Made by a program: the position numbers and the translations under genes
Assembly (NCBI GenBank): GCA_040757835.1
Contig: JBFLWJ010000029.1
Coordinates: forward strand, 1 to 35,846
DNA from: Actinomycetota bacterium
GTDB taxonomy: Bacteria > Actinomycetota > Geothermincolia > Geothermincolales > RBG-13-55-18
Length of the DNA stretch: 35,846 nucleotides
Direction of reading: 5' to 3'
The notes under the pieces: model-generated
The model's input: the letters and a program-made list of their open reading frames with translations, nothing else
The model's database searches: none
Told to the model about the DNA's origin: nothing
Shown: positions 15,815-23,825 of the stretch, in pieces
Layout of the letters: the number at the start of each line of letters is the position of its first letter
How positions within the stretch are numbered: the stretch's first letter is position 1

Positions 15815-16414
15815 TCAAGAAGCTGGACAGCCGTCCCGGCAGTCGATGACCCGCGACTCGGTCACCACCTTGTGGATGTGGTGGTCGTGGTCGGCACAGG
15901 GCACGTGCTCGATGATCTGGATATCGAAGGCCACGGCGATGAGCGCGCAGCGCGGGTCGCATCTCTCGAGGAAACGGTCGTAATAGCCGCCGCCGTATCC
16001 CAGGCGGCCGCCGGAGAGGTCGAAGGCCACCCCGGGCATGAGCACCACGTCGATCTCTTGCGGCGGTATCGGTCGCAGGCACGCCTCCCTCGGTTCGAGG
16101 ATGTCGTAGTTCCCCACCTCCAGGTCGCCCTCGAGGTCGATGATGCGGGAGGCCACCATGCTCTTTTCCCCGTCGTCGGTGCAGGGCACGCAGACCACCT
16201 TGCCCTCGTCCAGGGCGCGGCGGATCATGGGTACGGTGTCCACCTCGCTGCGGAAGGAGATGAAGAAAAGGACGGTACGGGCGGAGGCGAACTCCGGGAC
16301 AGACCACAGGTTCTCACAGACGCGGGCCGAGAGGAGCTTCCTCTGCTCGGGATCCATGGCGTCGCGCAGTTCCTGGACCTTTTTGCGCAGCTCTTTCTTT
16401 TTTTTGTGGATCAT
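15815..16414 (-). CDS. 5-formyltetrahydrofolate cyclo-ligase
   Basis: 199 residues. It converts 5-formyl-THF to 5,10-methenyl-THF with ATP, returning stored folate to one-carbon metabolism, including the methyl branch used by acetogens. The family signature GRLGYGGGYYDRFL is intact, with the basic N-terminal helix (KKKKELRKKV) and VLMPGVAFD preceding it. The start ATG at 16414 has GGGGGAG 7 nt upstream; a longer in-frame reading adds nine residues without a ribosome site. It is divergent from the phosphodiesterase gene, and the 77-bp gap holds an AT-rich block around 16442-16454 (TATAAT on the plus strand at 16444-16449) that may serve both directions. Confidence 0.93.
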   Translation of the reverse strand: MIHKKKKELRKKVQELRDAMDPEQRKLLSARVCENLWSVPEFASARTVLFFISFRSEVDTVPMIRRALDEGKVVCVPCTDDGEKSMVASRIIDLEGDLEVGNYDILEPREACLRPIPPQEIDVVLMPGVAFDLSGGRLGYGGGYYDRFLERCDPRCALIAVAFDIQIIEHVPCADHDHHIHKVVTESRVIDCRDGCPAS

Positions 16415-16491
16415 CTCGTACTCCCCCGGTCCGGGACCCACTATATAATATATCAGGAAGGGACAAAAGCAAGCAGGGGACGGAGGCAGTC

Positions 16492-16977
16492 GTGGCGCGG
16501 GTCATATTGCTGGCCGATACCCATATACCCAAGGTGGGCACGCCGCTGCCGCGGGAGCTGTTGGAGGCCTGCGAGGGGGCCGACCTCATCGTGCACGCCG
16601 GCGACCTCATCGAATTGTCCGTCCTGGACGAACTGGGGAGGCTGGCGCCGACCCGGGCGGTGTACGGGAACATGGACCGGCCGGAGGTGAGGTCGGTGCT
16701 GCCCGAGCAGACCGTCGCCAGGGTGGGGGATAAGCGCATCGGGGTCATCCATGGCTGGGGGCCGCCCATGGGCATCGAGAGGCGGGTGCTCTCGCGTTTT
16801 TCGGGCGTGGACGTGGTCGTCTTCGGCCACACCCATAAAGCGCTGGTGGAGGAGAGGAAAGGGACCCTGCTGGTGAACCCCGGCAGCCCCAACGACCGCC
16901 GCTTCTCCGACCGCCTCTCCTACGCGGTCCTGGATATCGAGGAGGGCGAGGTCAGGCCGCGCATAGTCTGGTTATAG
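16492..16977 (+). CDS. YfcE/MJ0936-type metallophosphoesterase
   Basis: 161 residues. Calcineurin-like phosphodiesterase with all short motifs: LADTHIP (D-x-H, slightly varied from SDTHG), HAGDLIE (GD), VYGNMDRP (GN-D), VIHGWG (H-G) and VFGHTHKA (GHTH), binding two metals. Members of this clade hydrolyse phosphodiesters in vitro; the physiological substrate is usually unknown. The GTG at 16492 has GGAGG 6-7 nt upstream. The short gap after the stop contains a run of ten Gs (17014-17023), prone to sequencing or replication error but outside any gene. Confidence 0.9.
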   Translation: MARVILLADTHIPKVGTPLPRELLEACEGADLIVHAGDLIELSVLDELGRLAPTRAVYGNMDRPEVRSVLPEQTVARVGDKRIGVIHGWGPPMGIERRVLSRFSGVDVVVFGHTHKALVEERKGTLLVNPGSPNDRRFSDRLSYAVLDIEEGEVRPRIVWL

Positions 16978-17037
16978 ACGTCCTGGGGGGGCTTGGCTTA
17001 TCGGGAGAGTGTCGGGGGGGGGGTTCGTGCCGGCGTC

Positions 17038-17730
17038 TTACTGCGGAGCGCCATGGCCCCAGGCGTTCTCCTCGGAGAAGTCCAGGCCGCCGACGACTAC
17101 CCAGCGTCCCTTGCCCGCGATGTCCTCCATCCCCGGGATGAACTGCAACGGGTCGTTTTCGGTGTCCTCGAAGTAGCGCAGGAAGACCTGGCCCTTCTTG
17201 TCCCCGAAGCTGTCCTGGCGGTACTCGGGGCTGTCGAAGAACTGGTCACCGATGTAGCGTATCCCGCCATCGATAAGGTCCACCGTCGCCTCGCCGCCTT
17301 CATCGGAGGCCAGCTCCATCTGGACGTCCAGGAACTCCACCTGCCAGGATTCGACGTCCTCCCATATCCCCCGCAGGGCGTCCACCTGCTCCATGCCGAT
17401 GAACTGCCCGCTGGGGTCGATCAGGGTCTCGGGGTTGACCACCGAGAGCCAGAGCTCGAAGTCCCGGCCGAGTTCCTGGTCGGGCACCATCACGCCCTCT
17501 TCGTTCTCGCTGCGCTTGAACTCCATGGACGCGAACCATGCCGCCACCGTGGCCATGGGGTCCTGGTTCTCGGGGGCGCTGTACGCTTCGGGATCGAAAT
17601 CCGTATAGTCCCCGGAGAAGGCCGGGCCGCTGCTCCAGCCGCAGCCGGCGCAGAGGATGAGAGCGGCGGCCGCGATGATGTAGACAAGGTATCGCTGCTT
17701 GATCAAAACACTTCTCTTTCTCGCTCGCAT
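17038..17730 (-). CDS. Predicted lipoprotein of unknown function
   Basis: 230 residues. Basic N-terminus, hydrophobic run and a lipobox (ILCAGC) with Cys near residue 30, then an acidic soluble domain containing MATVAAWFASMEFKRSE, LWLSVVNPETLIDPSG and GRWVVVGGLDF, similar in style to NTF2-like or DUF4878-like secreted domains. No family is assigned with confidence. The ATG at 17730 has no clear ribosome site and lies almost at the predicted transcription start; TTG at 17706 has AGAAAGAGAAG just upstream and still leaves a full signal peptide, so it may be the true start. It sits in a run of minus-strand genes for exported or zinc-ribbon proteins. Confidence 0.68.
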   Translation of the reverse strand: MRARKRSVLIKQRYLVYIIAAAALILCAGCGWSSGPAFSGDYTDFDPEAYSAPENQDPMATVAAWFASMEFKRSENEEGVMVPDQELGRDFELWLSVVNPETLIDPSGQFIGMEQVDALRGIWEDVESWQVEFLDVQMELASDEGGEATVDLIDGGIRYIGDQFFDSPEYRQDSFGDKKGQVFLRYFEDTENDPLQFIPGMEDIAGKGRWVVVGGLDFSEENAWGHGAPQ

Positions 17731-17739
17731 GACCGTACT

Positions 17740-17768
17740 AGTATAGTTTACGGCGCCGCCCCTGTCAG
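17740..17768 (-). promoter_or_regulatory. Promoter of the lipoprotein gene at 17038-17730
   Basis: On the minus strand CTGACA (17768-17763), a 17-bp spacer and TATACT (17745-17740) form a good vegetative promoter. It overlaps the end of the upstream gene. Initiation near 17733 would leave almost no leader before ATG 17730 but a normal one before TTG 17706. Confidence 0.65.
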
Positions 17769-18487
17769 CTCGGCTCCTCCACCTCGGGGTATTCCGGCTG
17801 ATCCGGTCCTATCTCGGCGATGGGGTACGGCAGCTTCATCATCTGGTAGTCCTGCACTATCCAGGTGCCCTCGACCCTGACCAGCCTCACCAGACGGGGG
17901 TATTGCGAGAAATCAACGCCGCCGCTGTTGCTGCCATCACTGAAAAACCCCTCGAAAAAGCCCCCGGTGATCTCCACCTCGGCGCTGTCTCCATCCTCCG
18001 ATACCAGCCGCGTGGTCAGCCCGTCGAGGGTATAGGTATCGTATTCCAGGCCATCGCTATAGGGGTCAGGTTGGTATTCACCGCTCTTTACCATTTTATA
18101 AAGATCGGGTTCCGTATGTTTTATAAAGACTACGATATCCTTGTTCTTGATGGCGTTGAAGAAGTCATTGACCGCTTTCTCCGGCCCGCTCTCACCTCCG
18201 CTGGCCAGGACGATTATGACCACGATGACGGCTATCAAGACGACCGCCAGCAGCAGCACGCCCACCCAGGGCCTGGTACGCCGGCGCGAGGAGCGGCGCC
18301 TGCGCCGTTCCGCCTCCTCGGCGTCGAGGCCGTCCTTCTGGGCCTCGCGGCGGTACGCCGCCGCCTCGCGCCCCGAACGCCTGCGGGCGCGAGCTTTCAT
18401 CGCCTCGAGGTCGAGGAGTTTCTCGCCGCACTCCTCGCAGTAGCGGCGTCCTTCCGGGTTATCGTAGTCGCAATTGGGACAGCGCAA
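17765..18487 (-). CDS. Zinc-ribbon, single-span membrane protein with extracytoplasmic domain
   Basis: About 240 residues. An N-terminal zinc ribbon (CPNCDYDNPEGRRYCEECGEKL, two C-x2-C knuckles) is followed by a highly charged Arg/Glu-rich stretch, one membrane segment near residues 75-97, and an extracytoplasmic domain of about 140 residues that begins GPEKAVNDFFNAIKNKD, typical of NTF2/DUF4878-like folds, with an acidic Pro-rich end. Function unknown. AAGGGGG sits 6 nt before TTG 18487, favouring that start; TTG 18493 is too close to it. The domain plan resembles that of the neighbouring lipoproteins, suggesting related envelope roles. Confidence 0.72.
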   Translation of the reverse strand: MRCPNCDYDNPEGRRYCEECGEKLLDLEAMKARARRRSGREAAAYRREAQKDGLDAEEAERRRRRSSRRRTRPWVGVLLLAVVLIAVIVVIIVLASGGESGPEKAVNDFFNAIKNKDIVVFIKHTEPDLYKMVKSGEYQPDPYSDGLEYDTYTLDGLTTRLVSEDGDSAEVEITGGFFEGFFSDGSNSGGVDFSQYPRLVRLVRVEGTWIVQDYQMMKLPYPIAEIGPDQPEYPEVEEPS

Positions 18488-18510
18488 GTGCAACCCCCTT
18501 ACTCTCTATC

Positions 18511-19017
18511 TCACGTCCGGGCCGCGCTTTCCAGCCCGAAGATCACGTATAGGTCCAGCGCCTCCAGGAACCACTGCCCGTCTCTTTCCACCACGTAAAG
18601 GGGCACGAAGTCCTCGGTGGAGAAATCGATCTCGCCCATGGACACCCATGCACCCTCTTTCAGGTTATACAGCTCGCACCTGCCTCCAGCGAGCCTCACC
18701 AGGGCCCGGTCCTTGTCCAGATAAGAGCTGTCCAGGCGCACGTTCTCGAAGACCATGCGCCAGTTCGTCGGCTCCGCCAAGTACCTGCGGTAGAGCTCCT
18801 CCCACTGACGGGCTATCTCTCCGCTCCCCTCGGCCACCTTTTCCAGCGCCTCCGGGTTGATGCAGGAGCGCATGGCCTCGCGGTCGTGCGACTGCACCGC
18901 GCCCAGGAACTTGTATACCGTCTCCTCCGGCGTCGCCTGCCCGCATCCCGCCGCGGCGAGGCATAGAACGGTCGCCGGCAGGATGAACAGTAGTGGCAAC
19001 AACCTGCGTGCCGTCAT
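18511..19017 (-). CDS. NTF2-like lipoprotein
   Basis: 168 residues. The signal peptide ends in LAAAGC (lipidated Cys at residue 25). The mature part begins TPEETVYKFLGAVQSHDREAMRSCINPEAL, an opening typical of the NTF2-like/DUF4878 lipoprotein fold, and ends in alternating strands (ALVRLAGG, FVPLYVVERDGQWFLEAL). Such domains bind small ligands or peptidoglycan-associated partners; the role here is unknown. The ATG at 19017 has GGAGG 6 nt upstream. It lies 23 bp from the next gene in the same direction and probably shares its transcript. Confidence 0.72.
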   Translation of the reverse strand: MTARRLLPLLFILPATVLCLAAAGCGQATPEETVYKFLGAVQSHDREAMRSCINPEALEKVAEGSGEIARQWEELYRRYLAEPTNWRMVFENVRLDSSYLDKDRALVRLAGGRCELYNLKEGAWVSMGEIDFSTEDFVPLYVVERDGQWFLEALDLYVIFGLESAART

Positions 19018-19060
19018 CTCCTGCCTCCATGCCGCTCCCCGGGCTATACCCCCGCTGGGT

Positions 19061-19522
19061 TCAGACTCTCGTCCCGCAGTTGGGGCAGAAAGCCGACCCG
19101 GCCGGGACCTCGTTCCCGCAGGAAGGGCAGGTTACCGCTCCCGCCTCAGCCGGAGCCTGGGGCGGAGCCGGGGCAGCCGCAGGAGGCGCGGGCGGCGCGG
19201 GCGGAGCGGGCGGAGCGGCCGGGGCCTGGGGTGGAGCCGGGGGCGCGGCTGCTGCCTGCCTCTGGGCCTCCGCGGCGGCCTCGGCATCGATGATCTGCCG
19301 CTCCACCTCGAAGATCTGCTCCACCTGCGGACGCAGTTGCTCGGCGTCCACCTGCTGCTGCCGGAACTGCTCCAGCAGGGCTTCGCCCAGCTGGGCGATC
19401 ATGTCCCCGCGCTGCTTGCGCAGCGTGCCCACCTGGCCCTTCTGCTTGGTGCTGTCCAGCGCCTGGTCGATCTGCGCGCCCAGGCTCGATGCCTGCTGCT
19501 TCAGCTTATCGACGAATCCCAT
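19061..19522 (-). CDS. Coiled-coil protein with Pro/Ala linker and C-terminal zinc ribbon
   Basis: 153 residues. A helical first part (residues 1-75, VDKLKQQASSLGAQIDQAL and QRGDMIAQLGEALLEQFRQQQ) is probably a coiled coil. A low-complexity Ala/Pro linker of about 45 residues follows, then a zinc ribbon CPSCGNEVPAGSAFCPNCG at the C-terminus. No signal peptide or membrane segment, so cytoplasmic. The start ATG at 19522 has GAGGTGAGG upstream; a longer reading lacks one. A TATAAT on the minus strand at 19558-19563 suggests transcription starts here and may run through the following lipoprotein genes. No biochemical role is known to me. Confidence 0.75.
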   Translation of the reverse strand: MGFVDKLKQQASSLGAQIDQALDSTKQKGQVGTLRKQRGDMIAQLGEALLEQFRQQQVDAEQLRPQVEQIFEVERQIIDAEAAAEAQRQAAAAPPAPPQAPAAPPAPPAPPAPPAAAPAPPQAPAEAGAVTCPSCGNEVPAGSAFCPNCGTRV

Positions 19523-19730
19523 TTCCTCACCTCTCTGGTCGCACAACGCTTTTTCATATTATAGAACACCGCTTACGGGCCAGGTAGCGGGAAGCGTGGA
19601 GGTCGTGCCCTCGGCCCGCGGACGTATCACACGGCTTCGCCACAGCGCTCCCCGGGTTTCATCCCGGACACATGGTAATGACGGCGTGCCGCGGGCAGGG
19701 GTTCCAGCGGGCGGCGCGGCCGCGGGCGGA

Positions 19731-21149
19731 CTAGAAGGGGGCTTCCTCCCCCGTGAGCAGCTTGTGGATGGCCCGGGCCGAGGTCTTGCCCGCTCCCATG
19801 GCCTCGATGACCGTGGCCGAGCCGGTGACGATGTCTCCGCCCGCGAAGATATTGGGCACGGAGGTCTGGCCTGTCTCTGGGTCCACCTCGATGTATCCCC
19901 ACTTGTTACGCTTCAGCTCCGGCAGGGTCGCCGGCAGGAGCGGGTTGGCCCTGGTGCCGATGGCCATGACCACCAGGTCCACGTCCAGCTCGAACTCGGA
20001 GCCCTTGATGGGGACGGGCCGGCGCCTCCCGCTGTCGTCGGGCTCGCCCAGCTCCATCTCCAGGCACTCCATGCCCCGCACCCAGTCCTCGCCCAGTATG
20101 CGGACGGGCAGGGTTAGGAACTTGAAGACCACGCCCTCCTCGGCGGCGTGCCCGACCTCCTCTGCGCGGGCCGGCATCTCCGTGCGGGAGCGGCGATAGA
20201 CGATACTCACCTCCTCGGCACCCAGGCGGAGGGCGGTGCGTGCGCTGTCTAGGGCCACGTTGCCTCCGCCGATGACCGCCACCTTTCTGGCCTTCTTGAT
20301 CGGGGTGTCGTAGGCGGGGAACAGGTAGGCTTTCATCAGGTTCGACCTGGTCAGGTACTCGTTGGCGGAATACACGCCGTTGAGGTTCTCGCCGGGGATG
20401 TCCATGAACATGGGGAGGCCGGCGCCGATGGCGATGAAGGCGGCCTCGTAGCCGCTCTCGAAGAGTTCCTGCAGGGTGTTGCTGCAGCCGATGACCTGGT
20501 CCAGCTTGATCTCCACCCCCAGCCGTCGCACGTATTCGACCTCGCGCATGACGATGGCCTTGGGGAGACGGAACTCGGGGATACCGTAGGTGAGGACACC
20601 GCCGGGGGCGTTGAGGGCCTCGAAGACGGTGACGTCGTGTCCCATGCGCGCCAGGTCTCCGGCGCAGGTGAGGCCGCCCGGACCAGCGCCGATGACCGCC
20701 ACCTTCCTTCCCGTGCGCGCCCGGGGCGGAGGGACGATCAACTCGCCGTGGGAAGCCTCGTAGTCCGAGGCGAAGCGCTCCAGCCTCCCGATGGCCACGG
20801 GGTCGCCCTTCTTGCCAAGGGTGCAGACCTCCTCGCACTGTGTCTCCTGTGGGCACACCCGGCCGCATACCGCCGGCAGGTTGTTCTGGTCCTTGAGCCT
20901 GGCCGCTGCCTCCAGGAAGTCGCCCCCCTCGATGGATTTGATGAAGGCGGGGATATCTATCTCGACCGGGCACCCGGCCACGCAGGGTTTCTTCTTGCAC
21001 TGCAGGCAGCGCGAGGCCTCGATCATGGCCTCCCTTTCTCCCAGCCCCAGCGCGACCTCCTCGAAGTTGCCCTTGCGCGCCTCTGCGTCCTGTTCGGGCA
21101 TGGCGACGCGAGGTATCCTGGTCTTGCCCTTCTTGTCCTCTGTGCTCAT
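19731..21149 (-). CDS. NADPH-dependent glutamate synthase small-subunit-like flavoprotein (GltA/NfnB type)
   Basis: 472 residues. The N-terminal Fe-S domain has CLQCKKKPCVAGCPVEIDIP and CGRVCPQETQCEEVCT, giving two 4Fe-4S clusters. Two nucleotide-binding modules follow: FAD (VAVIGAGPGGLTCAGDLARMGH) and NADPH (VAVIGGGNVALDSARTALRLG), ending in the GDIVTGSATVIEAMGAGKTSA flavin motif. In anaerobes this protein is often the large subunit of the bifurcating NADH-dependent ferredoxin:NADP oxidoreductase (NfnB), partnered by a protein like the one at 29142-29957. No glutamate synthase large subunit is in the window, which favours an NfnB role. The start ATG 21149 has GAGGTGG upstream; an ATG eight codons earlier has none. 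Confidence 0.88.
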   Translation of the reverse strand: MSTEDKKGKTRIPRVAMPEQDAEARKGNFEEVALGLGEREAMIEASRCLQCKKKPCVAGCPVEIDIPAFIKSIEGGDFLEAAARLKDQNNLPAVCGRVCPQETQCEEVCTLGKKGDPVAIGRLERFASDYEASHGELIVPPPRARTGRKVAVIGAGPGGLTCAGDLARMGHDVTVFEALNAPGGVLTYGIPEFRLPKAIVMREVEYVRRLGVEIKLDQVIGCSNTLQELFESGYEAAFIAIGAGLPMFMDIPGENLNGVYSANEYLTRSNLMKAYLFPAYDTPIKKARKVAVIGGGNVALDSARTALRLGAEEVSIVYRRSRTEMPARAEEVGHAAEEGVVFKFLTLPVRILGEDWVRGMECLEMELGEPDDSGRRRPVPIKGSEFELDVDLVVMAIGTRANPLLPATLPELKRNKWGYIEVDPETGQTSVPNIFAGGDIVTGSATVIEAMGAGKTSARAIHKLLTGEEAPF

Positions 21150-21238
21150 CTCGCTTGTCCACCTCGGAGACATAGTGGCGGCGCATTACGGTTGTAGAAA
21201 ATATACCCGTCTCCCGTTCTCTCACGCAACCCATGTAA

Positions 21239-21256
21239 GCCGGCATCCATGCCGGC
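21239..21256. promoter_or_regulatory. 8-2-8 DNA dyad in the intergenic region
   Basis: GCCGGCAT-CC-ATGCCGGC is a perfect inverted repeat with a 2-bp centre, too tight for an RNA loop and so more likely a protein-binding dyad. It lies 90 bp before the NfnB-like start and about 120 bp before the divergent DUF4349 gene, and could control either. Confidence 0.4.
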
Positions 21257-21378
21257 GAAAGCGGCCAGTCATGCGAAGCGCTGGGAGCCAGCGCATGTTG
21301 GAAAAGAGTGGAACCAGCTTGATTTCCGGCTGCGTCCTAAGACCGTGGGCTTTGCAGATGCTGATCGGAGGTAGGGAG

Positions 21379-22329
21379 ATGACACAAAAACGATGGATAG
21401 GCCTGGGGACCGCCTGCGTGCTGCTGCTTATCTTCACCGTCGCGATGGTGCTGGGATGCGGCGGGGAGATCGAGCAGGGTCCGCGCCCCACGAGCGACGA
21501 GACCCTGTGGTATGAAGCGGATGCGGGCAGGGCGGGAGCGGAGGAATCGGTCGCGGCGGAGACGAAAGACGCGGTGAACGAACTCGCCGCGGGGGAGGGC
21601 GAGGCCATCGTTTCTCCCGGCTCGTCCACGTTGCCCCAGATGCAGCTCAAGGTGATCAAGACCGCCCTCATGGAGATGGATACGGAGAAGGGCGGATACG
21701 CAAGGATAAGGGAGGACGCCCTGGCCATCGCCGCGGCGGCCGGCGGCTACGTGGAGGGGGAGAGCGCGAGCCGTGACGACGAAGGCTTCACCTATGCCAC
21801 CCTCACCCTGCGCATCCCGGCCGACAGGTTCGACGAGGTCGCGGCGGAAGTCGCGGACCTGGGAGAGGTGGTCTCCACCCAGGTCTCCACGAACGACGTC
21901 ACCGCGGAGTATGTGGACATGGAGAGCCGGCTGAAGCACCTGCAGGCCGAGGAGTCCTTCTACATGTCCCTTATCGCCAAAGCCCAGACCATCCAGGAGA
22001 TGATCACCATACGGGAACACCTCGATTCCATCCAGCTAGAGAAGGAGCAGGTACAAGGGAGGATGAACTTCCTCGACCAGCAGGTCGGGTACTCCACCAT
22101 TACCCTTTCGGTGGACGAGACCGGCCCCGAGGACGATGGAGAGGGGTTCTGGGCCTCCGTGGGCGATGCCTTCAGGAGCTTTGGCCGGGGCATGGGTAAG
22201 CTGGCGGTGGGTTTCTTCTACGCGCTTCCCTACCTGTTGATAGTGGCAGCGGCAGCGGTCGTCGCCTGGCTGTTGGTGCGCCGCGCGAGGAAGAACAAGC
22301 CGGGGGAGTCGACGCCGCCCGACGTGTAG
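21379..22329 (+). CDS. DUF4349 lipoprotein
   Basis: 316 residues. The signal peptide has a lipobox MVLGC (lipidated Cys27). The DUF4349 domain covers about residues 95-250: LKVIKTALMEMDTEKGGYARIREDALAIAAAAGGYVEG, then TLTLRIPADRFDEVAAEVADLGEVVSTQVSTNDVTAEYVDMESRL and a helical hairpin with heptad character. A C-terminal membrane segment near residues 273-295 and a basic tail anchor it a second time. The family is an envelope protein of unknown function, sometimes beside anti-sigma or ABC genes. The ATG at 21379 has GGAGG 7 nt upstream and is downstream of a long in-frame extension without start signals. Confidence 0.88.
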   Translation: MTQKRWIGLGTACVLLLIFTVAMVLGCGGEIEQGPRPTSDETLWYEADAGRAGAEESVAAETKDAVNELAAGEGEAIVSPGSSTLPQMQLKVIKTALMEMDTEKGGYARIREDALAIAAAAGGYVEGESASRDDEGFTYATLTLRIPADRFDEVAAEVADLGEVVSTQVSTNDVTAEYVDMESRLKHLQAEESFYMSLIAKAQTIQEMITIREHLDSIQLEKEQVQGRMNFLDQQVGYSTITLSVDETGPEDDGEGFWASVGDAFRSFGRGMGKLAVGFFYALPYLLIVAAAAVVAWLLVRRARKNKPGESTPPDV

Positions 22330-22339
22330 GGGTAGTGCC

Positions 22340-22424
22340 GGGTCAGGCTTCTTGTTTGTTGCATTCCACCAGAGACGGCTACTTCGACCTTGGCCGCACG
22401 AATGCAAGAAACAAGACCTGACCC
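22340..22424. repeat. Palindromic REP/REPIN-like repeat, copy 1
   Basis: Two inverted arms, 22340-22366 and 22400-22424, match over about 24 positions with small gaps around a 33-bp centre. The right arm, read on the minus strand, begins with GGGTCAGGTCTTGTTTCTTG, identical to 35640-35659. It lies just after the DUF4349 stop. Motifs of this kind are found near REP-associated tyrosine transposases; that link is recalled, and no such gene is in the window. The rest of the gap to 22589 shows nothing recognisable. Confidence 0.7.
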
Positions 22425-22589
22425 ACAGACGGTAAACCCGGTTATCCATGGATCCGACGCTGGCCCTGGCACCACGTATCGCTGGCCGCTCTTGTTGTTA
22501 CTCCGTCAGCATTGACATTCCTCGCCTGCGGCTCGGAACGAAACACTGACCGTACCCAGCGTGGAATAGGTCGCGCGTCGGATTAACGT

Positions 22590-22778
22590 TTACAGGGGGC
22601 GGAGGAGGACCTTGTGGTCGAGCAGGGTGATGGCCGCCACCTCTGCCTCCAGCGCGCTCTCCTCACCGATGATGTTGGAGAGGATGACCTTGCCGCCCTC
22701 TTCCCTGACGTCGATCACGTCTTCCATGATGAGTTTTTCCTCGTCGCCCTCGAGCAGGTAGGCGTGGGATTCGCACAT
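22590..22778 (-). CDS. cooT: CooT family nickel-binding protein
   Basis: 62 residues, the usual length for the family. It begins MCESHAYLL with the conserved Cys2, which in CooT binds nickel at a dimer interface, and continues with EDVIDVREEGGKVILSNIIGEE. CooT helps nickel insertion into carbon monoxide dehydrogenase, and homologs occur widely in CODH-containing anaerobes. The ATG lies 2 nt after the DUF5318 stop, with GGGAGGT 9 nt upstream, so the two are co-transcribed. A CooC-type ATPase about 7 kb away supports a nickel-enzyme maturation role. Confidence 0.85.
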   Translation of the reverse strand: MCESHAYLLEGDEEKLIMEDVIDVREEGGKVILSNIIGEESALEAEVAAITLLDHKVLLRPL

Positions 22779-22780
22779 CC

Positions 22781-23155
22781 TCAGTTACCTCCCGTGTTCT
22801 CAAAACGGATGCTGCGCACGAGGTGGTTCCAGCTGCACCCGGTGCATACTTCCACCACGTAGCAGGTGTACTCGCGATATTTTTCCCGCAGGCCGTCGAA
22901 GATGGCATGGGTGGGAAACACGCGGCCGTTGTCGCGGTCCAGTTCGCTGCCGTATACGAAGTTGAGCAGGCGCAGCCTCTCGCGTCTGCACACCGGGCAC
23001 ATATTGCTCGTGTCCTCCCCGACGTTGACGGCGATCCTGCGCATCTCCGGGTGGGCGTCGCAGACGTCGTACACGGAGAGGCGGCCGCAGCGGTAATCAC
23101 GCAGTACGGACCGCTTGCGCAGGGTGTAGTCCACGCTGGTGGCCGTGCTCTTCAT
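22781..23155 (-). CDS. DUF5318 protein
   Basis: 124 residues. The pattern VDYTLRKRSVLRDYRCGRLSVYDVCDAHPEMRRIA, CPVCRRERLRLLNFVYGSELDRDNGRVF and YVVEVCTGCSWNHLVRS matches DUF5318, which I know from Mycobacterium and other Actinobacteria. It has two CxxC pairs (CPVC, CTGC), probably a zinc or iron-sulfur site. Function unknown. The ATG at 23155 has GGGAGTG upstream, and a minus-strand TATAAT at 23183-23188 would give a leader of about 20 nt. Its pairing with CooT may hint at a metal-related role. It is the best single taxonomic marker in the window. Confidence 0.88.
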   Translation of the reverse strand: MKSTATSVDYTLRKRSVLRDYRCGRLSVYDVCDAHPEMRRIAVNVGEDTSNMCPVCRRERLRLLNFVYGSELDRDNGRVFPTHAIFDGLREKYREYTCYVVEVCTGCSWNHLVRSIRFENTGGN

Positions 23156-23198
23156 GCTCACTCCCTTTCGCGTGTCGCGTTCATTATACCCCACCGCA

Positions 23199-23825
23199 TC
23201 AGGTCTGCTGCTCGTTGCTCTCGATCCCACGCAGGTGGCCGGTGTCGTTCAGGCGCTTCAGCACCCAGCCCCGCTCCCCGTGGGAGATGAAATTGATGGC
23301 CGCGTTGGTCTGTTCCACTCTCCAGATCCCCACGGTGGGCAGCCCCAGAACGATGCAGACCGTGATGCGGTTGATGAGCTTGTGCCCGACCAGGAGCACC
23401 GTTCCCTCGTGCTCGCCCGCCAGCGACTCCAATCCCTCGCAGAGGCGCTCCCGCACCTCGCGCACCGCTTCCCCGCCCGGAAAGACGGCCCTGTCGGGGT
23501 CGTCGGCCCAGATGGCGAACTCCCGCGGCCATTCCTTACGGATCTCGTCGGCGCTCTTTCCGCTCCAGTGCCCGTAGTCGACATCAATGAAATGCTCCAG
23601 GGGAAGGACCTCTCCGCCGTGGGGCTCCGCGATGACTTCCGCGGTCCGCATCGCGCGCTGCAGGGGACTGGAGCGGAAGGCCTCGAAGTCCAGGCCAGAG
23701 AGGTATACAGCCGCCGCCCTGGCCTGCTCCTCGCCGCGATCGTTCAAGGGCAGGTCCACGCGCCCCCGAAAGAGGTCCGCGCGGTTGTACTCGGTCTCCC
23801 CGTGTCTTACCAGCACCAGCTCCAT
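23199..23825 (-). CDS. Histidine phosphatase (phosphoglycerate mutase-like)
   Basis: 208 residues. The catalytic RHGETEYN with the phospho-accepting His is at the N-terminus, FRSSPLQRAMRTAEVI supplies the second Arg, E of FIDVDYGHWSGKS-like region is replaced by Asp-Tyr, and GHKLINR carries the second His. This is the CobC/PhoE/GpmB-type branch; candidates are alpha-ribazole phosphatase, a general phosphatase or a cofactor-dependent mutase, and the sequence does not decide. The start ATG 23825 has GGGAG 7 nt upstream. It reads in the same direction as DUF5318 and CooT with a 43-bp gap. A GC-rich hairpin at 23874-23896 lies upstream. Confidence 0.88.
   Translation of the reverse strand: MELVLVRHGETEYNRADLFRGRVDLPLNDRGEEQARAAAVYLSGLDFEAFRSSPLQRAMRTAEVIAEPHGGEVLPLEHFIDVDYGHWSGKSADEIRKEWPREFAIWADDPDRAVFPGGEAVREVRERLCEGLESLAGEHEGTVLLVGHKLINRITVCIVLGLPTVGIWRVEQTNAAINFISHGERGWVLKRLNDTGHLRGIESNEQQT

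Noticed and set aside
17014..17023. Ten-G tract as a phase-variation switch
   Set aside because: It lies between two convergent gene ends, outside any coding region or promoter spacer that I can identify.
19160..19270. Imperfect short tandem repeats (GGCGGAGCGGGC-like) as a CRISPR or VNTR
   Set aside because: They encode the Ala/Pro linker of the zinc-ribbon protein; no spacer structure.
19906..21246. 446-codon minus-strand frame overlapping the GltA/NfnB-like gene
   Set aside because: Off-frame shadow; the other frame carries every GltA motif.
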